From Rhododendron vialii (taxonomy: Eukaryota; Streptophyta; Magnoliopsida; Ericales; Ericaceae): a stretch of 64,000 nt of DNA. Shown here piece after piece: positions 23,660 through 35,110 of this stretch; the stretch's first letter is position 1; the number at the start of each line of letters is the position of its first letter. The position numbers were made by a program, and so were the translations under genes. The stretch is taken from positions 36,506,001 to 36,570,000 of the forward strand of contig NC_080557.1 in NCBI RefSeq assembly GCF_030253575.1. The letters are read 5' to 3'. Below the pieces are notes generated by a model that did no database searches, was not told the origin of the DNA, and saw only the letters and a program-made list of their open reading frames with translations.

Positions 23660-24175
23660 TGATGCAGGAAAGCGTATGAAAACAAGAACAGACATGAGAA
23701 CAAAACCCACAAACTCACAATATAGAGAAAGCTCTCTGTTTTCTTATTATTCAAACTCAACCGAATTGCCCTAAGGCTTACAATGCTTATTTATAGGCTA
23801 CTAAGATCAAGCTAATTAGGAAACAAATAACCAAAAGGCAATACTTGCCAATCAAGAAAAAGATCTAATTACCAAAAATAAAAATATGACTTATTCCTAA
23901 TATTAATTCCCAGAGAATTCTTGCCAAAACAAGCGGCATTGCAAAAGAAGTTTCCTATTAAAAGATACTCAAATAAAATATTCTCCTACTCGAAAATCAA
24001 ATCAAATCTTTTCCCATATATGTGAAGATTTGGAGGACTTCTAGAAATTGTGGTTCTAAAATGATTGATCAAATAGTGGGCCTCAATCATGGGTCGCTCC
24101 TCCACTGATACTTAAGTCCTTGGACTATTTTGCTCAAACCGGCCCATATAATCAAGTGCGATCACTTCTGCATCA
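23660..24175 (-). mobile_element. Solo LTR, copia-like
   Basis: 516 bp bounded by TGATGCAG and CTGCATCA, flanked by the exact 5-bp duplication GTTAG (23655-23659 and 24176-24180). On the minus strand a TATA-like tataaataagcattg and an A-rich aataataagaaaacagagag resemble a copia LTR promoter and R/U5 region. No internal domain nearby. Confidence 0.88.
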
Positions 24176-24924
24176 GTTAGTTTACCTGCCATGACCTCCA
24201 AACTAATCATGTAGGCAAGCTACGAAATTTTGTGGGATACAACATTTTTTGGGTGCATGTGTGTGTGGAAGTCTCAGTGTCCCACCCCATATAAGAGAAG
24301 TAGCTCGATTAAAATCTGTTTTGAGATCGGTTCACATTTTTTTCAAGCCAAACTCAAACATAATTTCAAAGCTCGTTAAATTTGCAAACCAAACTTTTAG
24401 TTTTGATTATTCCATTTTGGTTGCTCTATTTCAAGAAAGAGTTTATTTTAAATTCAAACTGTTGGAAATACTTTTGGACGGCTATGATTACTCACTAAAC
24501 CTTGCTCACTACAGAACTCTCGGATCCTATTGTATTGTCTCAATTTGCTAGTTGCTTTTGGAAGGGTGTCACTTTTAAATATATTTTTTAATTTTTAAGA
24601 TTCTACTTCGTCGGTCTCATTTTAGAAGATTGTGTTATTTTGAAATCTTCAAATAAATTACTTTTCGAAAATTAATTTTCAAATTTTTCCGCACTATTCA
24701 AAAGATCTCAAAAGTAAACGATGTGAAAAAGTTCGGAGTTTTTTTTTTTCCTCAAAAACAACTTATATTTTAAGTAAAAATAACAAGACTTTACGTAACA
24801 AACAAACAAAATGAGACAGAAAGAAGTACGCAATTTTGAAAACATTATTTGGGGGAGCACCTTACTTAATACCTCTAAAAAAAGATTCATATTAGGAAAT
24901 ACAGCATGCTGCTGATTAGGAAAT

Positions 24925-25318
24925 GAGTACTGCTATTGGTACCGATGGTACTGTAGAGAAAATGCACCGACGGCCACCGGATGGCCGTCTCCGGCCACCG
25001 GACGGCCGATTCGAGCCATCCAAAAATTTTAAAAAACAAAACCGAGTGGGCTTACACGAGAATCAATGGCATCCGAGGTGTGTAGGGTACTTGATCCGAG
25101 CACCCATTTTTCGTCTATATATGTATATATGTGTATATATACGAAAAAAGGGTGCTCAGATCAAGTACCCTACACACCTCGAATGCCATTGATTCTCGCT
25201 TAGGCCCACTCGGTTTTGTTTTTAAAATTTTTGGACGGCTCGGATCGATCGTCCGGTGGCCAGAGACGGCCGTCGGTGCATTTTTCCTACGGTACCATCG
25301 GTACCAATAGGATTTTCG
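24925..25318. mobile_element. Long-hairpin MITE with 9-bp target duplication TTAGGAAAT
   Basis: Two long arms meet at an AT-rich loop (about 25115-25142). Ends are gagtactgctattggtaccg and, inverted, cgaaaatcctattggtaccg. TTAGGAAAT flanks both sides (24916-24924 and 25319-25327). The arms carry CGACGGCC/CCGGACGGCC words. The end structure resembles the 15029-15408 element. Confidence 0.9.
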
Positions 25319-25757
25319 TTAGGAAATACTAACAGTACTGTCAGTATTGTATGGGAAATAATTTTGCCACTTCTTCTTTTTTAACGCGCTTTTTTTTTTA
25401 ACGTTACTCCCTTTTTTTAAAAAAAATATTAAAAAAAAATGACAAAATTATTTCTCATACGGTACTGATATTTACTACAGCATCAATTAAAAAATCTTAC
25501 TCCACTTAAATGAGGGAGTGGGACCCACCATTTTAAATGCGCGAATAAATATCCGCCAGATGTTTTTGATGTGGGTATCCAATATTCCATGCGAGCGACA
25601 ATAAAAAGAAAAAGAAACAAATCGGAGAACAAGCTCAGCTCAGCTGGTAGACTTCTCTTGTCGGCTGATCACCATCTCTTTCCGCATCAATTACTGCGAA
25701 AAAAACAATCTACCTGCGTAAAAAACAATCTTGCTGCGTAAAATCTGGAAATCATCC

Positions 25758-28437
25758 ATGGCGGGTGGGCAAGGGAATGCGAAAGTTGAGGTGTTTGATG
25801 CTGAGGAAGATGTGGCCGTGGCTCTAGCAAAATACGTTGCTCGTCTATCAGACGTACACACAAAGGGGAAAGGTGTCTTCACCGTTGTTCTCTCCGGAGG
25901 TACTCTCATCGATACAATGAGGTGACCAACTTTAATTCTTTTATTCTCTCTGTTTTCTGAGTTTGATCTTATTTTGCTTCAATTTTCATGGTATGCTTTT
26001 GTGGGTTCTTGGTGGTTTCTCGTCTTTGTTATCTATTTCGTAAGTTTCCGGATGTATGCTACGTGTTTGACAAAATGCGCCAATTACAAGGACCGAGCTC
26101 CCCACCCAGTTTTATTAGGGCTAAACCCTTTCCGTTTCTTATGTTAAGGGTCCTTTTCTGGGTCTTTTTTTACAACTTTGAGCAGCCAATATAATGCAAA
26201 AACAGAAGTTATTTCTTAACGTTTTCACATTGGGCTTTGAGTTTTTCGAAGTGGAATGAGTTCAAAACTCTGGGTTTTTGTTGGCTATTGTTTCTTTCTT
26301 TTCTTTTTTTTGATTTGTAGGCTATTGTTTGTAATGTACAACTGTACAAGGTTTACTAATCTGGTCAATCGGATCTAAATTATCTTTTTTATGATATTTT
26401 TCGAATTGGGGATGAAATTCAAATATGGAAAATTTCCTTGGAAATAATTCAAAGGATCAACCATACACTGTACAAATGAAAGGAAAATACACCCTTTTTC
26501 GGTAAAACATAAGTTAGGAAAAATTATTTTCACTGGAGAATATTTTACGTTGAAACAAAAGACCAAAAGGCATAAGGTATAGATTATGGTGAAAGTATAA
26601 GTACAGTTTATGGTTATGTTTGATGGTGATATTCCAGGAAATTGGCCAAACCTCCGTATCTTGATACAATTGATTGGTCAAAATGGCACGTGTTTTGGTT
26701 GGATGAGAGAGTAGTACCCAAAACTGATCCTCTAAGCAACTATAAACTCGCATATGATGGGTTCTTATCCAAGGTATTATTCGTAAACGTCCTCTTTCTT
26801 AGTTCTTTTATAAAATTGTTTGGTTTTTTACAAGTGATGCTTCATCTTGGGCACCGTAGCCATTTTAAGAGACCATAGCTACCCACATGCATAAATAAAT
26901 TGTGGCAAAGGAAGCCTTCAAAGCAATAGGAAAGGGCATAATAAATTGGAAGCAAAGCTTGTGCCCTTAAACTTGCTCAATCCTTCCAATGGGGCTACAT
27001 TTAGCTTTTAAGTAATTTCAAGCATCATCTTTTGGAATCAACATTTTACTTTGTATCCAGTTCTTTGATTTGTAGTTCATCTGGAACTATTGAGTTGACC
27101 ATGATCATCCACTATTATTTCTTTGTGCATGAGGTAGGGCAGCTGCACCTTGTAGTCAGAGGGTGCAAGTGATCCCCTGATTGTTTGAACGAACCATCTA
27201 GCAGAACAAGGAAACTCCGGAACCAAACTTTTTAGAACTGGAAAAAAAAAAAAAACCACTCCACTCTAGCTACACCATATTCCTTTCGTTAATCAGGCTT
27301 CTCTGTAGTCTAGGGTTGGACTGTAGAGAGCTATCCATGTAACCTTGGCTGTCCAAAAGCGGTTTTAATGGCTAAGATTTGTTGAAAGAATATTCCCGGG
27401 AAGAGAATAGCATCTTACCGGGAAGGGTCTGTTTAATCTGGATCATTGATTTGCAAAATAAACGACCGAGATACAATTGCATAGGCTTCTTTGTAGTCCG
27501 ATAGAAGAGAAACTGGTTCCTTCTTTAATCTCTCTTTTTCTCAAAAAAGGTACACTAGAACCCTGATAATCTTACACTAAAAGTTTGAAACGCATGTGTA
27601 TACAAGACAAAAATTTATAAAAATATCTCATTTTTCGCTCTGCTTCATATCATTGACCCCATCTTTCTGAATGCATTTTTCCATAACAAAGTATGAAGAC
27701 GTTACAAATTTGCGATTTGCTTATGTTTCAAAAGTTCATTTTAAGTTTATAGGTTTATTGGAAGCAGAGCCAAATTGTTAGTGTTAAATATTATTAGAAT
27801 AAGTGACTAGTAGTACCATTGATGTTTGTTATGTCGTCGCTAAGTGGAATTCCTGAAGCCTCACCTGACCTGAGAGAGTCCATACTTTTCTTTTGTTGCC
27901 ATTTCTAATTAATACTTAATTATCCAACTGTTCTACCAAGCAGATTTCATTAGCCTTTTATTTTAACAGGTTGCGATTCCCCCCAACAACGTGTATGCTA
28001 TCAATGATACATTGCCTGCACCAGAGGATGCTGCTGACGATTATGAGGCTTGTCTTAAAAGCTTGGTTGAGAAAAAGGTCCTAGAATTATCACAGGCTAG
28101 CAGTTTCCCAAAGTTTGATCTCATGTTACTTGGTATGGGTCCAGACGGACATGTAGCTTCTCTCTTCCCCAAGCACCCTCTTCTTAAGGAGCAAAAGCGT
28201 TGGGTTACCTACATTAAGGACTCACCAAAAATGCCTCCAGAGAGGATTACTTTCACTTTTCCGGTTATCAACTCGTCTGCATATATTGCCCTCGTCGTGA
28301 CTGGAGCTGATTTAGCCAAAGCCGTGCATATAGCTTTGGGAAATCACGACCCTTCTGATCTTTTGCCTGTTCAGATGGTTTCACCCAAAGGAGAGCTGAC
28401 GTGGTTTTTGGACAAACCAGCAGCTTCTAAGATTTAA
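25758..28437 (+). CDS. 6-phosphogluconolactonase, canonical copy c
   Basis: Three exons, 25758-25921, 26638-26773 and 27970-28437, splice in frame to 255 aa, close to the usual 250-270 aa of plant cytosolic PGLs. The phosphate loop VVLSGGT (43-49), WLDERVVP, SNYKLAYDGFLSK and LMLLGMGPDGHVASLFP with Asp-Gly-His at 159-161 all follow the family consensus, so this is the copy most likely to be a fully active lactonase in the oxidative pentose phosphate pathway. It begins directly at MAGG without the hydrophobic leader of copies a and b. Introns sit at the same positions and phases as in copies a and b, showing common ancestry, but flanks and introns no longer align. The C terminus ends in -SKI, a weak resemblance to a PTS1 peroxisomal signal. 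The start chosen is the first ATG of the frame; upstream in-frame codons lack ATG. Confidence 0.95.
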
Positions 28438-28469
28438 GCTTGTAGCCTTGTATGGCTAAAGTTTATTGT

Positions 28470-28630
28470 TGTGAAATATTAAGTTGCTGTTTGAAAATAA
28501 GAAAGGAAAGAGATGTACTGTGTGTTGTGTGGCTTGATTGCAAAATAAAATGTGAAATATTAAGTAGCTGTTTGAAAATAAGAAAGGAAAGAGATGTACT
28601 GTGTTGTGTGGCTTGATTGCAAAATAAAAT
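28470..28630 (+). repeat. 81-bp tandem repeat in the PGL-c 3' region
   Basis: Two copies of a unit starting tgtgaaatattaagt and ending gcttgattgcaaaataaaa (28470-28550 and 28551-28630) differ by a 2-bp indel (tgtgttg/tgttg) and one or two substitutions. They begin 33 bp after the stop codon, so probably lie in the 3' UTR, duplicating possible AATAAA-type polyadenylation signals. Confidence 0.9.
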
Positions 28631-29974
28631 CTGGATTACTGTGACAATGAATGTTGAGACTACTATCATTCATGCTGGTATTGAAGGAGAATCTGGATAA
28701 TATCAGATTGATTTGTGTTTCTCTTTGATTTTACTTCAAGTTTTAACTCAGTTGTTTGGGCAGTTAGCAACTTTTGCAAAGGAGGCTATTGGGTATTTAT
28801 TTTTATTGCAATAATAAGCAATTCTTCTCAACTGTTGTTATGTTTCTATGGGAGGGAAAAACACTTTTCTGACATATAAACTGGGTTATGTAACCAAATG
28901 TAGCTGTGGATGATCCTGTGAATTGTTGCCTTCAGGTCGTGATGTGCCTCAAGATGGCCGTCTCCTGACCCCCTGCCGGTGGGGAATCTGCTCCCGGTTG
29001 TGATTGATTTGCATCGTGAATGAGGGGAAGGGAATATGTAATGTCCATCAGGTGTTTCGTTGGATGCCTACTGAGAGAGACAACTCTCGAGTATAAGTGG
29101 TTATCCTGTGGTGGGAAGGATTTTGAGCAGTCAATTTTGTTCTTTGAGCGGATGAAGTTGAAAGGATTTGACAAACTAACCCGACCGAACCCCTAATTTC
29201 TTCATGTGGCACATGAAGAAATTTGGGGTCTGATTTGGTCAATAATTAAATAGATTAACTTAACAACAATTCTTCTTGTGCCCACCCACATAAATTTGCA
29301 GTTGATCCAATTATAAGCTTTGTACATTCAATAAAGGCAGTTGATTTTATTAAACATGGTGGACAATAGATTTGCATTTGTCATACCAGGAATACCATAA
29401 GCCGCCATATCCAGATGCCATGAAAACCAATCACAAATACTATATAGATCATACGAAACAAACCACAAAATATTGTGAGCGAGCATGATTATCTTGTCAA
29501 ATAAGATCCCTCATAATAATACAACCAAATGCACAGGAAGGACTTATCCCCTGATTCACCTTAAAACAAAAATCTCCAAGTTCATATACCTATGGGAAGT
29601 AGGTTCCATCATCTAAGCATCCAGAAGAACTATAGGAGACAGCCTTTAAGATTATAGGAAACATTCCCTGAATTTCTACAAGAAGAAAATGAACCACCCT
29701 CCAACCTGTGTAGGTGTGTTTGAATGAATACATGGGTAATTTGGGTCACTTGGGCAAAACCCCTAATACAGAGGAGGGCCAAAAACACGTGCAATGCAGT
29801 AAAAGAAAGGATACACGTTGATTAACCTAGAAACTCCTCAAAACTCATACGGTTATAAGCATAGATTTGGATGAACAGTTTTCTATCTCGAGGTTCTGCA
29901 AACCTCAGCCCTCTCACTTTTAAGTCTTCGTAATCTCTGCTTCTAGTTCAACCATCAACCAAGCAAACGAGAAG
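28631..29974. other. Intergenic region between convergent PGL-c and RPC9
   Basis: No further gene recognised. The two flanking genes converge here, so it holds both 3' UTRs and terminator regions. Short open frames (28932-29242) show no family features. Confidence 0.55.
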
Positions 29975-31792
29975 TCAACTTGTGTCCACTTGTTTCCCAT
30001 CTGGAATTTCTTCTCCGTCCTCGTTGGCTCCCTCATTGACCTGCAGTTGTGCTGGGGCGGGAAAAACCTCTGCAACCAACTCTACCAATTCTTCAATACT
30101 TTCCCCCAACCGCCCCTCACAGTCGTCTATAAGCTGTGAAACAAAAGAGAAACAAATGAATATTGAACAAATAATCTTTTAGACTAGCCCTCCGGTCAAT
30201 CATCAACATGATTTCCAGCCAATTCACAGAAGCAATGACCCCATCAACTAACAGTGGCCTAAATTCAGTGGCACAACTGATCACGACCAATTCTTGATTA
30301 GGGACAACAACTATACTCATCTTGTTCATTAGCAAAGAATAAAATAAAACATAAAGGCTTATAATGCCGAAACGTAGAAAACTGGATAAGAATCCTGTCT
30401 AAAACCATCCAATTTAAGACCAATTTGAGAATACAGAGAAACAAATCTAAAATCTGATTTGACAAGAACTGTGGTCAATTGAACTCGAAAGGAAAAACAT
30501 CCCGCATGAAATCTGTTTTCACCCGACTCCCTTGGAGAACTTATAAGCTTCACCAAGAAGAAGGCAGGATTCACATTGTGTGCAATATGCACACGACTAG
30601 AGCCTAATGGGAGTCAACTCCAGGACCTTCACCAAAAAAAAAATTTACACAAGAACATCTTATGGTGCAAAATACGGAAATTGGAAAATGCAGATTCATA
30701 TCATTTGAGGAAATGCCATAACCCAGTTCTCCAAGCAAGGGAAGTTATTTATAAATTACTAAAGAGGACCGCACCCAAAAAATACCAATGAACAGGACCA
30801 AGAACACAGTTTCCTTAATCTTTTCTAGCAGGGTTAGAAATCTGATTCATCAGGGAAAACGCTTCCAAAATATTGGTCTACATTGAAGAGAAATTATGCA
30901 GTAGTGTGGGCACTGGGCACCAATAATATCTAACTATCCCATTCAAGAGCAATTTCGCCTTGCATAATTATGGAAAATGCAGAGCAGTGAATGCATCTTC
31001 TGCCCATGGCCCCAATCATATACAACACTTAGCCTCCAGGAATTAGCCATGGACCCAGTGACATGTGAGAGCAATTATGAGGTGGGTGTCTAACAAAATA
31101 TCCAACTCGCGAAGAATCTGGACAATAAAGTAATATATAAGCATCAAAAGTGTGAAAACCATCGAATTTTTTCAGAGGCAAAAATGATTTTGATCAGGCT
31201 TAGGTGTACTTAAAGAAAATTTTAAGAGCATTCTAGAAGAACTACCGGGTCGATATCCACCACAGAAGAAGGCCTAATGTTGATGATGTTGAGAATTTCA
31301 GCTTTTACTAGCTTGTACTTCTCTGATTTTTTCAAAAATTCTGCAACACTTTCTCTCGTCTGATTGCAAGCAACACTCTGCTCCAAATACTCGAAAACCT
31401 ACAATACCATGAAATCAGTTTGTAATGATCCTCAGTACTATATGCCGACAAAAAGCATAAGAGGAAACTTTTTGGGGAGGTCAGTTTACACACTTTGACT
31501 TCTGATGGTGCTACAGAAACAATAACCCGAGTGGGATCCTTTGCAGCACCTCTAGATCGTAGAAAATCGAGCACTTCGAAATTGGTAAGTGGACTAGCAT
31601 TGGCTTTCTTTCTGCATGACATCGATCAAAAGAATCAAAACCACTTAACAAAATCATAGGCGAAAAAATAACTACCAAGTACCAGCAATGCGGTGGTCAA
31701 CTCATTTGGACAAGAGAACTTCATCAGTAGAACTATTATGAACAGATTCTGGAGTTGATCATTCTAAGAGGGGAAATTACATACATCTTCAT
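29975..31792 (-). CDS. DNA-directed RNA polymerase III subunit RPC9 (CRCP/RPB4-like)
   Basis: Small Pol III stalk subunit that pairs with RPC8 for initiation of tRNA and 5S transcription in the nucleus. Four coding exons on the minus strand (31785-31792, 31494-31611, 31246-31398, 29975-30133) join in frame to 145 aa. LTNFEVLDFLRSRG and KDPTRVIVSVAPSE near the N terminus, then CNQTRESVAEFLKKSEKYKL and LNIINIRPSSVVDIDP, match the RPC9/CRCP family as I know it; the acidic tail (ANEDGEEIPDG) is typical. The first coding exon is only 8 nt (ATGAAGAT before gtatgt), giving MKIKKANAS, inferred from family N termini and a good donor. A 5' UTR exon probably lies at about 33966-34200. The last intron (30134-31245) contains only unrecognised DNA. 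Confidence 0.85.
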
Positions 31793-32299
31793 CACCGAGG
31801 AAACAAATATTGAGAGGACCTAGCTTGGAATATAACAATCTTGAAAAGCCGACCAGAAGGTTTCAAATTGGGATATCTGCACATTCAAACGGTATTTAAT
31901 AAACGAGAAAATTCAATAAATATATAGTCAGCCACATAACAATTGAACAAGACGATAATTTGACAAAATTTTGACGATTAACAGTAGTTGAACAACTAAA
32001 ACCACATATTTGGGATTGGGAACTTAAAGTTCTATAAATTATATGCTTAAATTCAGTCTCTGTTGTATGTTCACACGCTTTGAGAATCAGGCATGCACCC
32101 ATTGTAACGAAACTCTTGGCAGATAAAAAGGCCTGTAAACACATGCCTGTTTGATTGGCTGGATTAGAGATGGATTCGAATTCATAACCCAAGGCATCAC
32201 ACTCTCATTTCCGGTTTTCGAATGCAATTATTGATAGAGTGGAAAACTAGTCACATAAAACATGAGATATACAATCCATTGGGATTACTCACCTTACAT

Positions 32300-32545
32300 T
32301 GGCAAGTTTAGGCTCGTTTACTAAAATGAGCGGAGATCGAAACTCAAAAGCTCAGCTCGTTTGTGTAGGCTCGACTCATTTAAATAGGCTCATTAACTGA
32401 ATTATCCAAGCTTAGCTCGTTAAGGGATCGGCTCGTTTAAAGAAAGACGAGCCATGCCCGAGCTCGAATTTAGGCTCGTTTAGTAAACGAGCCGAGCTAG
32501 AACACGACGAATCTCAGCTTGGCTCGTTTGCACCCCTAGCTACAT
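32300..32545. repeat. GGCTCGTTT-rich hAT-like terminal repeat
   Basis: Dense in gctcgtttaaac/gagccgagct variants and ends tttgcacccctag; the inverse (ctaggggtgcaaacgagcc) is a common hAT-type terminus in plants. Only one clear end is visible and no target duplication was found. It lies in the inferred long 5' UTR intron of RPC9. Confidence 0.5.
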
Positions 32546-33270
32546 GTAATCCAATCCACGACGGCGTAAAGGCCTGTTAAACGCCACCATAAGTTCAACA
32601 GCGTTTTTTACCACGCGTTGGCAATGCTGCCGTCGCCTTATGTTCCCTGCGCTTAAAAAACGTAAGGATAGAGTTTTTGCAGGCGCTTTTAAAAACGCCA
32701 TTTAAAGGTTGAACCGTTAGCCAGTCCATCCCCTGTTACGATGACATCATGCTAACATTGTTTGCCAACATTTTATCAACAAACACCGGAGCCAAATTTT
32801 CCAAAGCCCACAGAATTAAACCCAGCATTTGACCCAGCAATCCCAACTCTAAAAACCCACTAATTTTTGAAATTAGGACTCCATTACATGTAACCATCAA
32901 TTCCAATTCTAAAAGAAGCTTCAAGTTCTTAAGAACTTTAAAAAAAAAAAAAAACCGACCTTGACCTAAAATGATGTGTTTTCCGTTTTTCTTCCCAAAT
33001 GGTAACAATGTTAGCACTAACTCATTAGAGGTTAGAATAAATGAAGCTTTTATATGCTAATAAAAAAAATGATGCTTTTATATAGCAACAGACACCACTC
33101 ACCATGTTTAGGCATGGTTAAGATGGGAAATGACAATTAGATTGAGCAGTAGGTCCACTTATCAAAACCCATACTATGTGACCAAAACAAATTCTCCTAA
33201 CTGATCTTTGAGAAAAACAGAGCAAGCCAAAGCCACAATCAGATCTTCAAGCTCTTCGCAGATACTGATC

Positions 33271-33519
33271 TTACTCCATAAACATCAAGGAATAGTTACC
33301 CCAAAAGACCTCATACAAGTCCCTAATGTTCGCCATACACCTCGTACAAGTCCCTAGATGTTCACCAAGTACCTCCTTTTTTACTAATTTGACATTCCTG
33401 CACTTCTTACATGGACACATGATTTCATACGACTTAGTACTGATTCCACATGTATATACTTTCCAAAATCCTTCACTCCTTGAATGTATGCTGGATGCAA
33501 CCTTGGAAGACTTATCCAC
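33271..33519 (-). pseudogene. CACTA (En/Spm) transposase-associated domain fragment
   Basis: About 82 codons on the minus strand. The segment IMCPCKKCRN followed by VLGEHLG resembles the zinc-binding CPCxxC...H core of the transposase-associated domain found before TNP2-type transposases. No TNP2 or CACTA ends are seen nearby. Best read as a decayed fragment in the RPC9 leader intron. Confidence 0.45.
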
Positions 33520-33965
33520 CCTTTATCCATTAGCGTTTGTCAACTGTTTTCTTTTCTTTCTTTTTTTGCACAAGAAAAACCAAGCTATGAAATAACTTGA
33601 CTTCAAATCACACAAAAATAAACAAACAAGTCAAACATTGAGCAAATCACACAAGTAAAAAATAGCCGCCAGTACATAAAATACATACAATCTCATACTT
33701 TGAGCAAATCAAATATTTCAACTATACATACCAGCGAAATTAGCTTTCAAAACGTGAGATTCAGGTTCGATTTTGGGGAAAAAAACACACGAATTCTACG
33801 ATTCAGTGAGAGACCACAGCGATTTCACCATGCATTTATACATAAATATTTGCAGAAAAGAAACTTTATGAATCTCAAACATCATGTAACTACACTGGTA
33901 AGAAACTGAAAAATAAGCCTCAAATTTTGCAGGAACTGATGAAACGAGGAGGGGGAGGAGAGTAC

Positions 33966-34200
33966 CTGAGCGATTGAAGATTTTGGGCTGCCACTCAAAC
34001 TGAAATTGTTCGGTTGAGGTTCTGAACTTGTTCGATTTTCAAAAAAACAAAAACAAAAACCGAACTATCCGATTCAAAATCTGCGATTCTCGGTCTTCAT
34101 TATCGATCGAGAAGGGGTTGAGGTTCAGATTTCATTATCGGGGAGAGATGGGTGAGGCTTGAGGTTCTGAAGTTGACGGGAGAGAAAGAGGAGTGGGGTT
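33966..34200 (-). other. Probable 5' UTR exon of RPC9
   Basis: Minus-strand sequence ending ttcaatcgctcag before gtactctcc is a good exon/donor boundary at about 33965. It is the only promoter-proximal, pyrimidine-rich leader upstream of the 8-nt coding exon. If right, the leader intron is about 2.1 kb and holds the repeat and CACTA fragment. Inference only. Confidence 0.4.
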
Positions 34201-34569
34201 GAGATTCTGAAGTTGCGGGAGTTTGCGTACGCGTGTCTTCAATTAGACCGGCCCCGTTACAGAAATTTTCTTACAAAATAAGCAGTTTATTTCATACTAT
34301 TTTCAAATTTAAAAATAATATAAATAAAAAATATTTTTTTAATTTTTTTTTGCACCGTTTAAAAGATCTCAATGAAATCTATCAAATAAAATTCATATTG
34401 CTACGAAAATTATTTGCGTAAACACATAATTTTTGAACTTGAAATTACCTTCTCAAAAAATAAGTATTTATTCCTGTTTCTGGGACAATCTATTAATGAA
34501 AAAATTATCCGGCACTTTCCCAAGCCGATTTGGTTGAAAAGTTAAGTAAATTTTTTTTGCATTTGTTTA

Positions 34570-34810
34570 TTTTGTGTCAAACTTTTGTAGCTTATTGATT
34601 CGTCTCAACGAGAGGAATCGAAAAAGTAAATTTTTTTTATTAAAACTCATAATTTTTTAAATAAAGACAAAAATAAGTCAAAAATACAATTTTTTTTTTT
34701 TACTTATTTTTGTCTTTTTAAAAAAATTTTGAGTTTCAATCAAAAATTTATACTTTTTCGATTCCTCTAATCAAGACGAATCAATAAATCACAAAAATTT
34801 GAAGCAAAAT
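34570..34810. mobile_element. Hairpin MITE (ATTGATTCGTC family)
   Basis: The left arm contains gcttattgattcgtctcaac and the right arm the inverse gacgaatcaataaatcac, about 80 bp each. Single arms of the same family occur near 5460-5520, 14200-14270, 22780-22845 and 57055-57110, so this looks like a repeated, often half-lost element. Confidence 0.65.
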
Positions 34811-34980
34811 GAGAATTTTTTTTTTGATTAATGACCAAAAAAAAGTCACTATTTGACTTTTAAACCAAATCCACCCTTACTCTCTTAAAGCCAAATCCAC
34901 CCTTACTCTATGTGATAGTTATAAACACCGCTTAATCCCGTTTTTTTTGTAGTGTGTGTTTCAGTATTTTTATGGTATTT

Positions 34981-35110
34981 TGTTAGAGTTTGTCTCACAT
35001 CGGTTAATTATCTTCTCCAAAATTAGTATATAAGTTTGGACGATTTTTTCATTTATTGTCAATTAATTTTGAGTTAAATAATTTAACTTACTTTAAATAT
35101 TTTATACACT
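34981..35110 (+). repeat. LTR-like start (TGTTAGAGTTTGTCTCACATCGG type)
   Basis: Begins tgttagagtttgtctcacat, a motif typical of the 5' ends of small plant LTRs (TRIM-type and others). No matching CA end or target duplication was found, so it is a fragment at best. A similar cccacatcggga word occurs at about 45167-45184, reading on the minus strand. Confidence 0.35.

Larger units (their letters stand above)
21945..24450. repeat. Duplicated tail block, copy 2 (heavily invaded)
   Basis: Collinear with 5640-6990 after removing three insertions: a Tourist-like element (22237-23315), a MITE (23348-23644) and a solo LTR (23660-24175). Most likely the displaced 3' part of PGL duplication unit 2. 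Confidence 0.7.

Noticed and set aside
32736-33017. Minus-strand 93-aa frame
   Set aside because: Contains a poly-Phe run from a poly(A) tract and no recognisable domain.
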